64,000 bases of DNA from Variovorax sp. EL159 (GTDB lineage Bacteria; Pseudomonadota; Gammaproteobacteria; Burkholderiales; Burkholderiaceae_C), in NCBI RefSeq assembly GCF_900100965.1, contig NZ_FMUJ01000008.1:282202-346201 (forward strand), in the 5' to 3' direction. This document shows positions 44,089-52,183 of the stretch, one piece after another. Below the pieces are notes generated by a model. That model was not told the origin of the DNA. It did no database searches and saw only the letters and a program-made list of their open reading frames with translations. Positions within the stretch are counted from its first letter, which is position 1; every line of letters starts with the position of its first letter. Made by a program: the position numbers and the translations under genes.

Positions 44089-44943
44089 ATGAGCACCCAG
44101 GAACTCCTGCGCTCCGCCCATCCCATCGAGCCCGCCATGCGCGCGCAGATCATGGAGGCCCTGCGCGACATCGAAGCAACGCACGACGTGACCGTGCTGT
44201 TCGCCTGCGAATCCGGCAGCCGCGGCTGGGGCTTTGCCTCGCCCGACAGCGACTACGACGTGCGCTTCGTCTACGTGAACCGCCTGCCGTGGTACCTCAC
44301 GGTCGCGCCGCGCCGCGACGTGATCGAGCTGCCGATCAGCGGCGACCTCGACGTCAACGGCTGGGACCTGCGCAAGGCACTCGGCCTGATGCGCGAGTCG
44401 AACCCGACGCTGCTCGAATGGCTGCGCTCGCCCATCGTGTACCGCGACGATGCCGTGGCCATGCCGCGTTTTCGTGCGCTGTCGGAGGCGGTGTTCTCCA
44501 ACGCGCGCGCGTGGCATCACTACACCTCGATGGCAAAGAAGAACTTCCGCGAGCACCTGCAGGCCGACGAGGTGCGCTACAAGAAGTACCTCTACGTGCT
44601 GCGCCCGCTGCTGGCCGCGCGCTGGATCCGCACGCAGCCTGGCGTGCCGCCGATGCGCTTCGCCAGCCTGGCGCAGCACACGCTCGATGCCGTGCGCGAC
44701 GTGGCGCTCATCGAAGAGATCAACGCGCTGCTCGAAGTGAAGATGCGTGCCGGCGAAGCCGCGACCAGCCCGCGCTGGCCCGGCATCCACGCATTCATCG
44801 AAGCCGAGCTGGCGGCCAACGCGGCCGATCCGATCACGCCGCTGCCGCAAACCGAAGGCGCGGAGCTCGATGCCTTTCTTTGCGAGACGGTGCTGCGCTT
44901 CGACGCGGGGGCATCGCACGCCCAGGAAGGAGGCCACGCATGA
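44089..44943 (+). CDS. RlaP-type RNA-repair nucleotidyltransferase
   Basis: A 284-aa nucleotidyltransferase of the DNA polymerase beta superfamily. The GS motif is ESGSRGWGFASPDSDYDVRF (Gly43-Ser44; Asp55 and Asp57 as metal ligands). A helical C-terminal half follows (FREHLQADEVRYKKYLYVLRP). The family (Pfam RlaP) is known to be associated with RNA ligases and cyclases and is predicted to add nucleotides during repair. Its stop overlaps the rtcA start, so the two are coupled. The substrate is not shown. Confidence 0.85.
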   Translation: MSTQELLRSAHPIEPAMRAQIMEALRDIEATHDVTVLFACESGSRGWGFASPDSDYDVRFVYVNRLPWYLTVAPRRDVIELPISGDLDVNGWDLRKALGLMRESNPTLLEWLRSPIVYRDDAVAMPRFRALSEAVFSNARAWHHYTSMAKKNFREHLQADEVRYKKYLYVLRPLLAARWIRTQPGVPPMRFASLAQHTLDAVRDVALIEEINALLEVKMRAGEAATSPRWPGIHAFIEAELAANAADPITPLPQTEGAELDAFLCETVLRFDAGASHAQEGGHA

Positions 44944-45977
44944 TCGAACTCGACGGCTCGCAAGGCGAGGGCGGCGGCCAGATCCTGCGCACCAGCCTTG
45001 CGCTGTCGGTGGTCACGGGCCAGCCCCTGTCCATCGAGAAGATTCGCGCGGGCCGGGCCAAGCCGGGCCTGATGCGCCAGCACCTGGCGTGCGTGAAGGC
45101 GGCCACGGAGATCAGCGGTGCGCAGGTCGACGGTGCCGAACTGGGCTCGCAATCGCTGCGCTTCGCGCCGGGGCCTGTGCGCTCGGGCGACTACCGCCTC
45201 GCGATTGCCGGTGCGGGCAGCTGCATGCTGGTGCTGCAGACCGTGCTGCCGCCGCTGCTGCTGGCCGGTGCGCAGAGCCGCGTGCATCTGAGCGGCGGCA
45301 CGCACAACCCGATGGCGCCGCCTTTCCATTTCCTGGAGCGGGCGTTCGTGCCGCTCGTGCACCGGCTGGGCGCCGACCTGCAACTGTCGCTGCGCCGATG
45401 CGGCTTCTACCCGGCCGGCGGTGGTGAGGTCGAAGCGACCATCGTCCCGGCGGTGGGCGCGCTGCAGACCTTCGACCTGATGGCGCGGGGCGCGCAGCAG
45501 TCGGCCTATGCGGAGTGTCTGGCACCGGGCCTGCCGCGCCACGTGCCGACGCGCGAACTCGAAACGCTCGGCGGGGCGATGGGCTGGTCGGGCGAGCAGC
45601 TTCGCTTGGGGGCCGTGCGCCAGAACGAAGGCCCGGGCAATGCGCTGCTTGCCACGCTGGCGTATGAGCACGTCACCGAGGTCTTCACGGCCTTCGGCGA
45701 GAAGTCGCTCAGCGCCGAGCAGGTGGCGCACGGCTTGGTGAAGGAGGTGCGGGAGTTCCAGAAGAGCGAGGCCGCCGTCGGCCCGCATCTGGCCGATCAG
45801 CTCGCGTTGCTGCTGGCGCTCGCGGCGTGGCAAGGCAAGAAGGCCGGTGCCTTCACCTGCAGCGAAGTGACGGAGCACACGCGCACCAACTGCGCGGTGA
45901 TCGAGCGTTTTCTGCCGGTGCGCTTCACGATCGCCGAAAGCCGCCAGGCCTCGACGGTGCGGGTCGCTCCGGCCTGA
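44940..45977 (+). CDS. rtcA: RtcA, RNA 3'-terminal phosphate cyclase
   Basis: A 345-aa ATP-dependent cyclase that converts 3'-phosphate RNA ends to 2',3'-cyclic phosphate, feeding RtcB. The N-terminus MIELDGSQGEGGGQILRTSL is diagnostic. Later motifs include RAGRAKPGLMRQHL, GFYPAGGGEVEA and, near the C-terminus, VTEHTRTN with the candidate catalytic His. The ATG overlaps the RlaP stop (ATGA). It is the last gene of the operon. A hairpin without T-run follows at 45979-45999. Confidence 0.96.
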   Translation: MIELDGSQGEGGGQILRTSLALSVVTGQPLSIEKIRAGRAKPGLMRQHLACVKAATEISGAQVDGAELGSQSLRFAPGPVRSGDYRLAIAGAGSCMLVLQTVLPPLLLAGAQSRVHLSGGTHNPMAPPFHFLERAFVPLVHRLGADLQLSLRRCGFYPAGGGEVEATIVPAVGALQTFDLMARGAQQSAYAECLAPGLPRHVPTRELETLGGAMGWSGEQLRLGAVRQNEGPGNALLATLAYEHVTEVFTAFGEKSLSAEQVAHGLVKEVREFQKSEAAVGPHLADQLALLLALAAWQGKKAGAFTCSEVTEHTRTNCAVIERFLPVRFTIAESRQASTVRVAPA

Positions 45978-45978
45978 C

Positions 45979-45999
45979 AGCGGAAAACTCCTTTCCGCT
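45979..45999 (+). terminator. Weak hairpin after rtcA
   Basis: AGCGGAAA (45979-45986) pairs with TTTCCGCT (45992-45999); no T-tract follows, so read-through into maleylacetate reductase cannot be excluded. Confidence 0.4.
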
Positions 46000-46100
46000 G
46001 GTGTTGTTGAACGGCCGGCGGGCCGCTGGGACACTCGCGCCCGTCGTATCCTGCGGCGCAGGCGTTCCCTGGCTGCGAGTCCCTGAGGAAAGATCAAGCG

Positions 46101-47162
46101 ATGTCCGTCCAACCCTTCGTCTACAGCAGCGTGCCCCAGCGGGTGGTTTTCGGTGCGGGTTCGCTGCAGCACCTGGCGCGCGAGATCGATGCGCTGGGCG
46201 CCAGGCGTGCGCTGGTGCTGTCCACGCCCGAGCAGCGGCCACAGGCCGAGCGCATCGCCGACATGCTGGGCGCGCACGCGGCCGGTGTGTTCGACCGGGC
46301 CGTGATGCACGTGCCGATCGAGACCGCACGCGAAGCGCGCGAGGTGGCGCAACGCCTGGGCGCCGATTGCGCCGTGGCCATCGGCGGTGGCTCGACCACC
46401 GGGCTGGGCAAGGCCATCGCGCTCGACTCGGGCCTGCCGATCCTTGCGATTCCGACCACCTACGCGGGCTCCGAGATGACGCCGATCTACGGCATCACCG
46501 AAGCCGGCATGAAGAAGACAGGCAAAGACTTCAGGGTGCTGCCGCGCACCGTGATCTACGACCCCGAGCTGTCGGCCAGCCTGCCCGTGGGCATGAGCGT
46601 GACCAGCGGCATCAACGCCATCGCGCATGCGGCCGAAGGGCTCTATGCCACCGACGCGAATCCGATCATGGACCTGATGGCGCAAGAGGGCATTGCCGCG
46701 CTGGGCCGCGCCCTGCCGGCGATCCGTGCATCGGCCAAGGACCCGGGCGCGCGCAGCGATGCGCTCTATGGCGCCTGGCTCTGCGGCACCGTGCTCGGCA
46801 ATGTCGGCATGGCGCTGCACCACAAGCTGTGCCACACGCTGGGCGGCAGCTTCAACCTGCCGCATGCCGAGACCCACACCATCGTGCTGCCGCACGCGCT
46901 GGCCTACAACGCAGCCGCCGCGCCCGAGGCGATGGCGCGCATCGCGAAGGCGCTGGGCGCGGGCAACGCGGCGCAGGCGGTGTTCGACCTGGCGCGCGAC
47001 AACGGCGCACCGGTCGCGTTGCGCGACATCGGCATGAAAGAGTCGGACCTCGACCTGGCCTGCGCGCATGCGCTCACGAACCAGTACCCCAATCCGCGTC
47101 CACTGGCGCGCGATGCGATTCGTGCCTTGCTGCAGAACGCCTGGGAGGGCGTGCGGCCCTGA
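46101..47162 (+). CDS. Maleylacetate reductase
   Basis: A 353-aa iron-type alcohol dehydrogenase-like enzyme that reduces maleylacetate to 3-oxoadipate with NAD(P)H. The nucleotide motif AIGGGSTTGLGKAIA and the block ALHHKLCHTLGGSFNLPHAETHT are characteristic of maleylacetate reductases. The N-terminal FVYSSVPQRVVFGAG also fits. It is the only candidate in the window for the step between the hydroquinone operon (ends 21 kb) and pcaIJF (23-26 kb), although it lies behind the rtc operon. Its own promoter is not clear in the 123-base gap. Confidence 0.87.
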   Translation: MSVQPFVYSSVPQRVVFGAGSLQHLAREIDALGARRALVLSTPEQRPQAERIADMLGAHAAGVFDRAVMHVPIETAREAREVAQRLGADCAVAIGGGSTTGLGKAIALDSGLPILAIPTTYAGSEMTPIYGITEAGMKKTGKDFRVLPRTVIYDPELSASLPVGMSVTSGINAIAHAAEGLYATDANPIMDLMAQEGIAALGRALPAIRASAKDPGARSDALYGAWLCGTVLGNVGMALHHKLCHTLGGSFNLPHAETHTIVLPHALAYNAAAAPEAMARIAKALGAGNAAQAVFDLARDNGAPVALRDIGMKESDLDLACAHALTNQYPNPRPLARDAIRALLQNAWEGVRP

Positions 47163-47216
47163 GCCGCTGCTTCCCGGTGCCCGGCCGGCGGGCGAAGGCC
47201 ACTGCCCGGCGCGCGC

Positions 47217-47253
47217 AAAAAAAAGCCGGCCCCGCTTTCACAAGGGCCGGCTT
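47217..47253 (-). terminator. Terminator of the secreted repeat gene
   Basis: On the minus strand AAGCCGGCCC pairs with GGGCCGGCTT (47223-47232 with 47244-47253) and is followed by a run of eight T. On the plus strand the hairpin may also help end the maleylacetate reductase transcript, but no T-run follows. Confidence 0.85.
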
Positions 47254-47296
47254 CGGTGTGCGGACCCGCCGAAGCGGGATGGGCGCCGCGAACCGA

Positions 47297-47683
47297 TTAC
47301 AGCGGCAGTGCGTCGCCACGGGCGGCAGCGCGGGCGGCGGCACGCACCGTGGCGCGGTCGATGGTGCTGGCCACCACGGGCGCGACGCCCGACGAAGCGG
47401 CTTCGGCGTAGGGGTTGTCGCTGTGCGCGGCGGCCACAGCTTCGGCGCGGACCGCGGCGCGGCTCGTGGACGAAACGAGGGTCGGGGCCGGGCCGGCGTT
47501 GGCGCCCTCTGCATAGGGGTTGTCGCTGCGTGCGGCCGCCACGGCCTGGGCGCGCACGTCGGCGCGGCTGGCCTGCGAGGTGATCGATTGCACGCCTTCG
47601 TAGGTTTCGGCGTGTGCGGCACCTGCTGCGCCCAGCATGGCGAATGCGGCTGCGGACAGGGCGATGAGTTGCTTGGTGTTCAT
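47297..47683 (-). CDS. Secreted protein with three internal repeats (second family member)
   Basis: A 128-aa exported protein starting MNTKQLIALSAAAF, with an AHAET cleavage site. Three units follow with the pattern R..VRA.AVAAA.SDNPYAE. No known domain. It resembles the protein at 31074-31499 in plan and length. About 90 bases upstream of its start is a GTGCG-TTTG-CGCAC palindrome, shared with the doxX promoter. Function unknown; an envelope or stress role is likely. Confidence 0.78.
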   Translation of the reverse strand: MNTKQLIALSAAAFAMLGAAGAAHAETYEGVQSITSQASRADVRAQAVAAARSDNPYAEGANAGPAPTLVSSTSRAAVRAEAVAAAHSDNPYAEAASSGVAPVVASTIDRATVRAAARAAARGDALPL

Positions 47684-47770
47684 GATGAAAGTCCCTTCGA
47701 ATGACGGTGTGGTCGGCGGACATTCGTCGTTGCCACGCATGCAGTGTGAAACCGCAGCGCAATCGGCGAT

Positions 47771-47784
47771 GTGCGTTTGCGCAC
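47771..47784. promoter_or_regulatory. Palindromic site 1 (GTGCG-N4-CGCAC)
   Basis: GTGCGTTTGCGCAC lies 88-101 bases upstream of the secreted repeat gene. The preceding bases share CAGTGTG, AATC and GATGTGCG at identical spacing with the site at 50815-50828, which supports one regulator for both. Confidence 0.6.
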
Positions 47785-47796
47785 CGCTTTCGTCGA

Positions 47797-49461
47797 TTAC
47801 GCGGGAAGGGTCGCAGGCTGCGGATACAGCACTTGCAGGGGCTCGGAACGTCCGCGCACGGTGAGTGTCTCGGCGTGGCCCATCGTGTCCGCCATGCCCG
47901 CCTGTTCGGCCGCGAACAGCGAGACCACAAGGCGCGACGCGGCCGTCTTCGAATGGTCCTGCAGGCGGCTCGCGGTGTTGACCACTTCGCCGATGGCGGT
48001 GAAGGTGGTGGTCTCCATGTAGCCCACTTCGCCCACTGCCGCGCGGCCTGCATGCAGGCCCATGCCGAAGTCCAGTCGCTGGCCGAACTGGGCCTCGAAG
48101 CCTTCGCTCCATGCGTCCATGCGCCGGGCGATGAGCGTGGTGGCGTGCAATGCCTGCTTGCATGCGGTGGGGAGGTCGGTTTCCAGTCCGAAGATCGCCA
48201 TCACGCTATCGCCGATGAACTGGTTCGGCACGCCGCCACTCTCGCGCACGGCCGCGCCGACCGTGGCGAAGTAGCGGTCGAGCACATAGGCCAGGTCGAA
48301 GGGCCACTGCCGCTCAGAGAGGCCCGACCAGCGGCGCAGGTCGACGAACAGAATCGCCACGTCGCGCTCGCGCCCGAAGCTGCCGACCGGTGCGGGCCGG
48401 CCTTCGTTGGGCAGCGGCGCGAACAGCGGCGTGACCTCGATGTCGCCGCGCGGGCGCAGCTGGCAGGCCAGCCGCACGTCGTCCGGTGCGCGCACGCGTT
48501 CGAGCGTGCGCTGCTCGTCGCGGCCCGGCATGCCGATGTGATCCGCGGGGCCGACCACGCGCACGCGGCAGGTCGAGCAGCGCGCCCGTCCGCCGCAGAT
48601 CGACACATGGTCGATGCCATGCGATCGGCTTGCTTCCAGCACGCTCCAGCCGAGCGGCACGTGCACCGTGCGGTCCGGGTAGCGCAGGGCCACCGAGGGT
48701 TGGCGCGACAGGCGCGCAAACCAGTTCCGGCCCCATCGGGCCGTCAGCAGGGTGAACAGCGCCAGCCCGTAGAACCACTTGATGCCGTCTTCCACCGCGC
48801 CGAGCGACTTGCCTTGCGCGGCTGTCGGCACGGTCACCTGCGGCACGCCGGTCCACTGGAACTCGCGGCCCATCGAAACGAAGCCCATCGCGGCCGTCAC
48901 CGGCAGCAGCACGGCCACGGCCAGCAGCACATAAGAAAAGCGCCGGTAGGCCGGCTGTGCGCGCAGCGCGAAGTGCAGGCCCAGGCAGCCATGCGTCCAG
49001 GCCGCGAGCATCATCCCCAATTGCGCCGTGGCGCCCGGCCAGTCCCACAGGCCCCAGACGACGCGCACATACGAGCCGTCGATGCCGTAGGCCAGGTACG
49101 CGCCGCGCATGGCCGTCAGGTGCTTGGCCAGCAGCAGCGGCAACGCAAAGCCCAGCAGCACGCGCAGTGCCTCCAGCGGCGGCATGCGCAGGGTGCGGCG
49201 TTCCCACAGCGCGATCACGGCCAGGGCGAGGTGCGTGGCCGCGGCGCCGTACAGCAGCAGGGTGCCCGGCAGGCTGTGCCAGAACATCTGCACGCCCCGC
49301 AGCACGGTTTCGGCCGCGGCAAAGGAATAGATGCCGAGCGAATGGTTCAGCAGGTGGGCCGTCACATAGGCCATGAGCACCAGCCCGCTCGCCCAGCGCA
49401 GGTTGCGCCGTGTCGGCGCTCTCAGCGGAAAAGAAGGCGGAAGGGGGGAACGTCTGTCCAT
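47797..49461 (-). CDS. Membrane [2Fe-2S] ferredoxin-adenylate cyclase fusion
   Basis: A 554-aa protein with three parts. Residues about 20-270 have six or more membrane segments with conserved His residues (AHLLNHSLGIY, ATHLALAV, TAWTHG-like AAWTHGCLG), which could hold haem. Residues about 280-370 form a plant-type [2Fe-2S] domain with CGGRARCSTC and a later Cys in RLACQLRP. Residues about 385-540 are a class III cyclase (ILFVDLRRWSGLSE; GVPNQFIGDSVMAIFG; VNTASRLQ). It is likely a redox-controlled maker of cAMP. The start MDRRSPLPP is 30-50 bases from the divergent CRP-family gene, its probable effector. Confidence 0.85.
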   Translation of the reverse strand: MDRRSPLPPSFPLRAPTRRNLRWASGLVLMAYVTAHLLNHSLGIYSFAAAETVLRGVQMFWHSLPGTLLLYGAAATHLALAVIALWERRTLRMPPLEALRVLLGFALPLLLAKHLTAMRGAYLAYGIDGSYVRVVWGLWDWPGATAQLGMMLAAWTHGCLGLHFALRAQPAYRRFSYVLLAVAVLLPVTAAMGFVSMGREFQWTGVPQVTVPTAAQGKSLGAVEDGIKWFYGLALFTLLTARWGRNWFARLSRQPSVALRYPDRTVHVPLGWSVLEASRSHGIDHVSICGGRARCSTCRVRVVGPADHIGMPGRDEQRTLERVRAPDDVRLACQLRPRGDIEVTPLFAPLPNEGRPAPVGSFGRERDVAILFVDLRRWSGLSERQWPFDLAYVLDRYFATVGAAVRESGGVPNQFIGDSVMAIFGLETDLPTACKQALHATTLIARRMDAWSEGFEAQFGQRLDFGMGLHAGRAAVGEVGYMETTTFTAIGEVVNTASRLQDHSKTAASRLVVSLFAAEQAGMADTMGHAETLTVRGRSEPLQVLYPQPATLPA

Positions 49462-49490
49462 GAACGGGTTCGAAACGGCACCCGAGCATA

Positions 49491-50234
49491 ATGCGCGCGC
49501 CCCTACCGACCGGCATGGCCCCACCTCCAGACTCTCCCCGCTCCAGCCTCGCGCTGCGCCAGATCGCGCTGCTCGAAGGCCTCTCCGACCAGCGCCTCGA
49601 CCTGTTGGCCCGGCAATGCCTGTGGCACAGCGTGGAGGCCGGCAAGCCGCTGCTGCTGCGCGCCGAGCAGCAGGGCGAGGTGTTCCTGCTGGTCTCGGGC
49701 CGCGTGCGGGTGACGACCTATTCGGCCAACGGCCGGCAGGTCACCTTCCGCGATTCCGAAGCTGGCGAGCATTTCGGCGACATCGCTGCCATCGACGGCG
49801 GCCCGCGTTCCGCCGACGTGGTCACGCTTGAATCCAGCGTGGTCGCCAGCCTCGACCGGCCCGCCTTCATGGCGCTGCTGCGCGACGAACCGCTGGTGGC
49901 CGAGCGCGTGATGCAGCGCCTGGCATCGCTGGTGCGGCAGCTCTCCGAGCGCGTGATCGACCTCAGCACCCTGGGCGTGCAGAACCGGCTGCATGCCGAA
50001 CTGCTGCGCTTGGCGCGCACCGCCGGCGGCGAAGGCAACCAGGCCCGGCTGGAGCCGGCGCCCAAGCATGCGGCGCTGGCCAGCCAGATCAGCACCAACC
50101 GCGAGCAGGTCACGCGCGAGCTGAATGTGCTGGTGCGCAGCGGCGTGCTGCGCAAGGACGGCAAGGCCCTGCTGGTGGCCGACGTCGGCCGCCTGGAGCG
50201 GATGGTCTCGCAGGTGCGGGGCGACGCCGGCTGA
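49491..50234 (+). CDS. CRP/FNR-family transcription regulator
   Basis: A 247-aa (from ATG 49491) or 239-aa (from ATG 49515) regulator. Residues about 25-140 form the cyclic-nucleotide-type domain (QQGEVFLLVSGRVRV; GEHFGDIAAIDGGPRSADVV). The C-terminal winged HTH contains LASQISTNREQVTRELNVL. No FNR-type Cys cluster is seen, so it is not an iron-sulfur FNR. GEHFGDIAAIDGGPRSA resembles the cAMP pocket of CRP (FGE...RSA pattern partly kept). It is divergent from an adenylate cyclase and so probably responds to cAMP. Confidence 0.88.
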   Translation: MRAPLPTGMAPPPDSPRSSLALRQIALLEGLSDQRLDLLARQCLWHSVEAGKPLLLRAEQQGEVFLLVSGRVRVTTYSANGRQVTFRDSEAGEHFGDIAAIDGGPRSADVVTLESSVVASLDRPAFMALLRDEPLVAERVMQRLASLVRQLSERVIDLSTLGVQNRLHAELLRLARTAGGEGNQARLEPAPKHAALASQISTNREQVTRELNVLVRSGVLRKDGKALLVADVGRLERMVSQVRGDAG

Positions 50235-50249
50235 GCCGGAAGGCCGGGA

Positions 50250-50723
50250 TCAGTTCCAGCGGCCGTTGCGCCCGCCGATGCTGAAGCGGCCAGCGCCCAG
50301 CAGCACCACCGTCAACGCGCCGAACAGGTACAGGCCCTGCAGTTCGAGCGCCCAGCCGCCTTGCTTGGTCAGCGCGAACAGGTCGGCCATGTGCACGAGG
50401 CCCAGGGCCACGATCATGTTGATGACCACCACGCCGGCGGCCGCGCGGGTGAACAGGCCCGCCATCATCAGCAGCGGGGCGATGATCTCGCCGACGAACA
50501 CCAGGTAGGCCAGCCCGCTCGGAAGCCCCGCCTTGGCCAGCATGCCGCCGATGAAGCCCACGCCGGCCGACAGCTTGAAGACGCCGTGCAGCAGCACCAG
50601 GAAGCCGACGCTCACGCGAAGCAGCAGCTTGCCCGCGTCGTCGGTGTTGGCCGGGGAGAGGGTGGACAGCGGCGAGGCGATCGGCGCACGCGCGGTGTTG
50701 GCGGCTACGGCCTGGGTGTTCAT
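50250..50723 (-). CDS. DoxX-family membrane protein
   Basis: A 157-aa protein with four hydrophobic segments (LLRVSVGFLVLLHGVFKL; LAYLVFVGEIIAPLLMMAGL; AAGVVVINMIVALGL; LYLFGALTVVLLGAG), the DoxX/DoxD pattern. Such proteins are linked to quinone or thiol redox and stress. A GTGCG-TTTA-CGCAC site lies 92-105 bases upstream of its start. It converges on the CRP-family gene. Confidence 0.87.
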   Translation of the reverse strand: MNTQAVAANTARAPIASPLSTLSPANTDDAGKLLLRVSVGFLVLLHGVFKLSAGVGFIGGMLAKAGLPSGLAYLVFVGEIIAPLLMMAGLFTRAAAGVVVINMIVALGLVHMADLFALTKQGGWALELQGLYLFGALTVVLLGAGRFSIGGRNGRWN

Positions 50724-50814
50724 GGCAGATCCTTGGAAACTTGATTGACAACACTGGGCCGCCGCGAAATGCAGCGGTTGCGGTTCCAGTGTGCGGAGCT
50801 GCCGAAATCCGGGA

Positions 50815-50828
50815 TGTGCGTTTACGCA
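50815..50828. promoter_or_regulatory. Palindromic site 2 (GTGCG-N4-CGCAC)
   Basis: GTGCGTTTACGCAC sits 92-105 bases before the doxX start, at nearly the same distance as site 1 from its gene, and shares flanking CAGTGTG and AATC words. Confidence 0.6.
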
Positions 50829-50862
50829 CCTTTTTCAGCGAAAGGCCCGGTCGGCCTGTCGG

Positions 50863-51792
50863 TCAGTGCGTGCCGAAGTGGCCGGTCCACTTGCGCTCGT
50901 AGTCCATCTTCTGGAAATGCGCCGCCATGAAGTCGATGAAGCTGCGCACCTTGGCCGACAGGTGCTTGCGGCTCGGGTAGGCCAGGTTGATCGTCAGGTG
51001 CGGCAGGTCCCAGTCGTCCAGCGTGGGCACCAGCCGGCCGGCCACGATGTCTTCATAGACGATGTAGGTCGGCTGCACCAGGATGCCCATGCCGTCGAGC
51101 GCGGCGGCGCGCAGCACCTGGCCGTCGTTCGATTCGAGCAGGCCGCTGACCGACACCGTGTGGGTCTCGCCCTTGCGGCTGAAGCGCAGCTCGTTCGGGT
51201 TGTTGGCGTGGGTGTAGATCAGCAGCTTGTGTTGCTTCAGCTCGTCGAGCGTCTTCGGAAAGCCGTGCTGCGCGAAGTAGCGCGGCGAGGCCGCGAGAAT
51301 GCGCCGCGTCTCGCCCAGCCGGCGGATCGTGACGTTTGAATCGGGCTCGAACTCGCGCGTGCGGATCGCCACGTCGATGTTGTTGTCGATCAGGTCGAAG
51401 TAGCGGTTGGCCGCCTCCACGTGCACCGTCACGCCCGGGTAGCGCTGCGTGTACTCGCGCAGCAGCGGCGCGATGTGGTGGATCGAGAACGACAGCGACG
51501 CCGTGATGCGCAGCGTGCCCGTGGGGTTGAGCGCGGTCGCGTTCACCGTCGATTCGGCATCGGACAGGTCGGCCAGGATGGTGCGCGCGCGGCCGCAGAA
51601 CTCGCGGCCGGTGTCGGTCAGGTACAGGCGGCGCGTGTTGCGCTCGACCAGCCGCGCGCCCAGTCGGGCTTCGAGCGCGCTCAGGTGGCGGCTCGCGGCC
51701 GCGTTCGACAGCCCCAGCGCCTCGGCCGCACGGCTCAGGCTGCCGGCATCGGCGATCTGCACCAGCAGTGCGATTTCGGTCCAGCGGTCCAT
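50863..51792 (-). CDS. LysR-family regulator
   Basis: A 309-aa LysR protein. The HTH is at residues 1-60 (SLSRAAEALGLSNAAASRHLSALE), and the effector domain starts near 90 (GTLRITASLSFSIHHIAPLL). It lies upstream of doxX on the same strand with a 139-base gap. The family subgroup (CrgA/DmlR-like) includes many stress and metabolic regulators. The start MDRWTEIALL was chosen for the HTH; the longer frame is not LysR-like. Confidence 0.87.
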   Translation of the reverse strand: MDRWTEIALLVQIADAGSLSRAAEALGLSNAAASRHLSALEARLGARLVERNTRRLYLTDTGREFCGRARTILADLSDAESTVNATALNPTGTLRITASLSFSIHHIAPLLREYTQRYPGVTVHVEAANRYFDLIDNNIDVAIRTREFEPDSNVTIRRLGETRRILAASPRYFAQHGFPKTLDELKQHKLLIYTHANNPNELRFSRKGETHTVSVSGLLESNDGQVLRAAALDGMGILVQPTYIVYEDIVAGRLVPTLDDWDLPHLTINLAYPSRKHLSAKVRSFIDFMAAHFQKMDYERKWTGHFGTH

Positions 51793-52183
51793 GGTGATGT
51801 CTCCGGGGCTTTTCTTCTGTCGTGCCGACGTTGGGGTGAACCGCCGCACCCCGACGTTCGCGGGCGCTTGATTTTATGGGGCGGGTCGTTGGCGATGCGT
51901 TTGCGCATGAGCCCGTCGAGAGTCGATGCCTCGATGACCCGATGCTCTTTCTCGGGCAGGGCAAGCTTCGATCGCGGGACTTGAGGCTGATCGAACTCCA
52001 GTACCAAAGCATTAATGAGGGAGTTAATAACTTTTGCCGCTGCCGCATATTTGTGACCTTGTGCGCAGGCTGACATCAGGCACCCCTTAATTCAGACGCC
52101 ACGTTCCCTGACAATCTTGACCCCGACGCGTTTTGATACAGAACCGTCGCACGTAGTAAAAAAATTCTCAGGGAGTTCAGGGC
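51793..52183. other. Intergenic region upstream of cdiA
   Basis: No well-supported gene in 391 bases. Short frames exist on both strands (near 51876-52073 plus and 51880-52076 minus), with ordinary-looking peptides but no family match. The last 100 bases are AT-richer and should hold the cdiA promoter; TTGATA at about 52134 and an A-rich tract near 52160 are candidates. AGGGAG lies before the cdiA ATG. Confidence 0.4.

Noticed and set aside
44592..47704. Long frames on both strands over rtcA and maleylacetate reductase (minus 44592-47069, plus 45827-47704)
   Set aside because: Arg/Gly/Ala-rich shadows of genes with diagnostic motifs in other frames.
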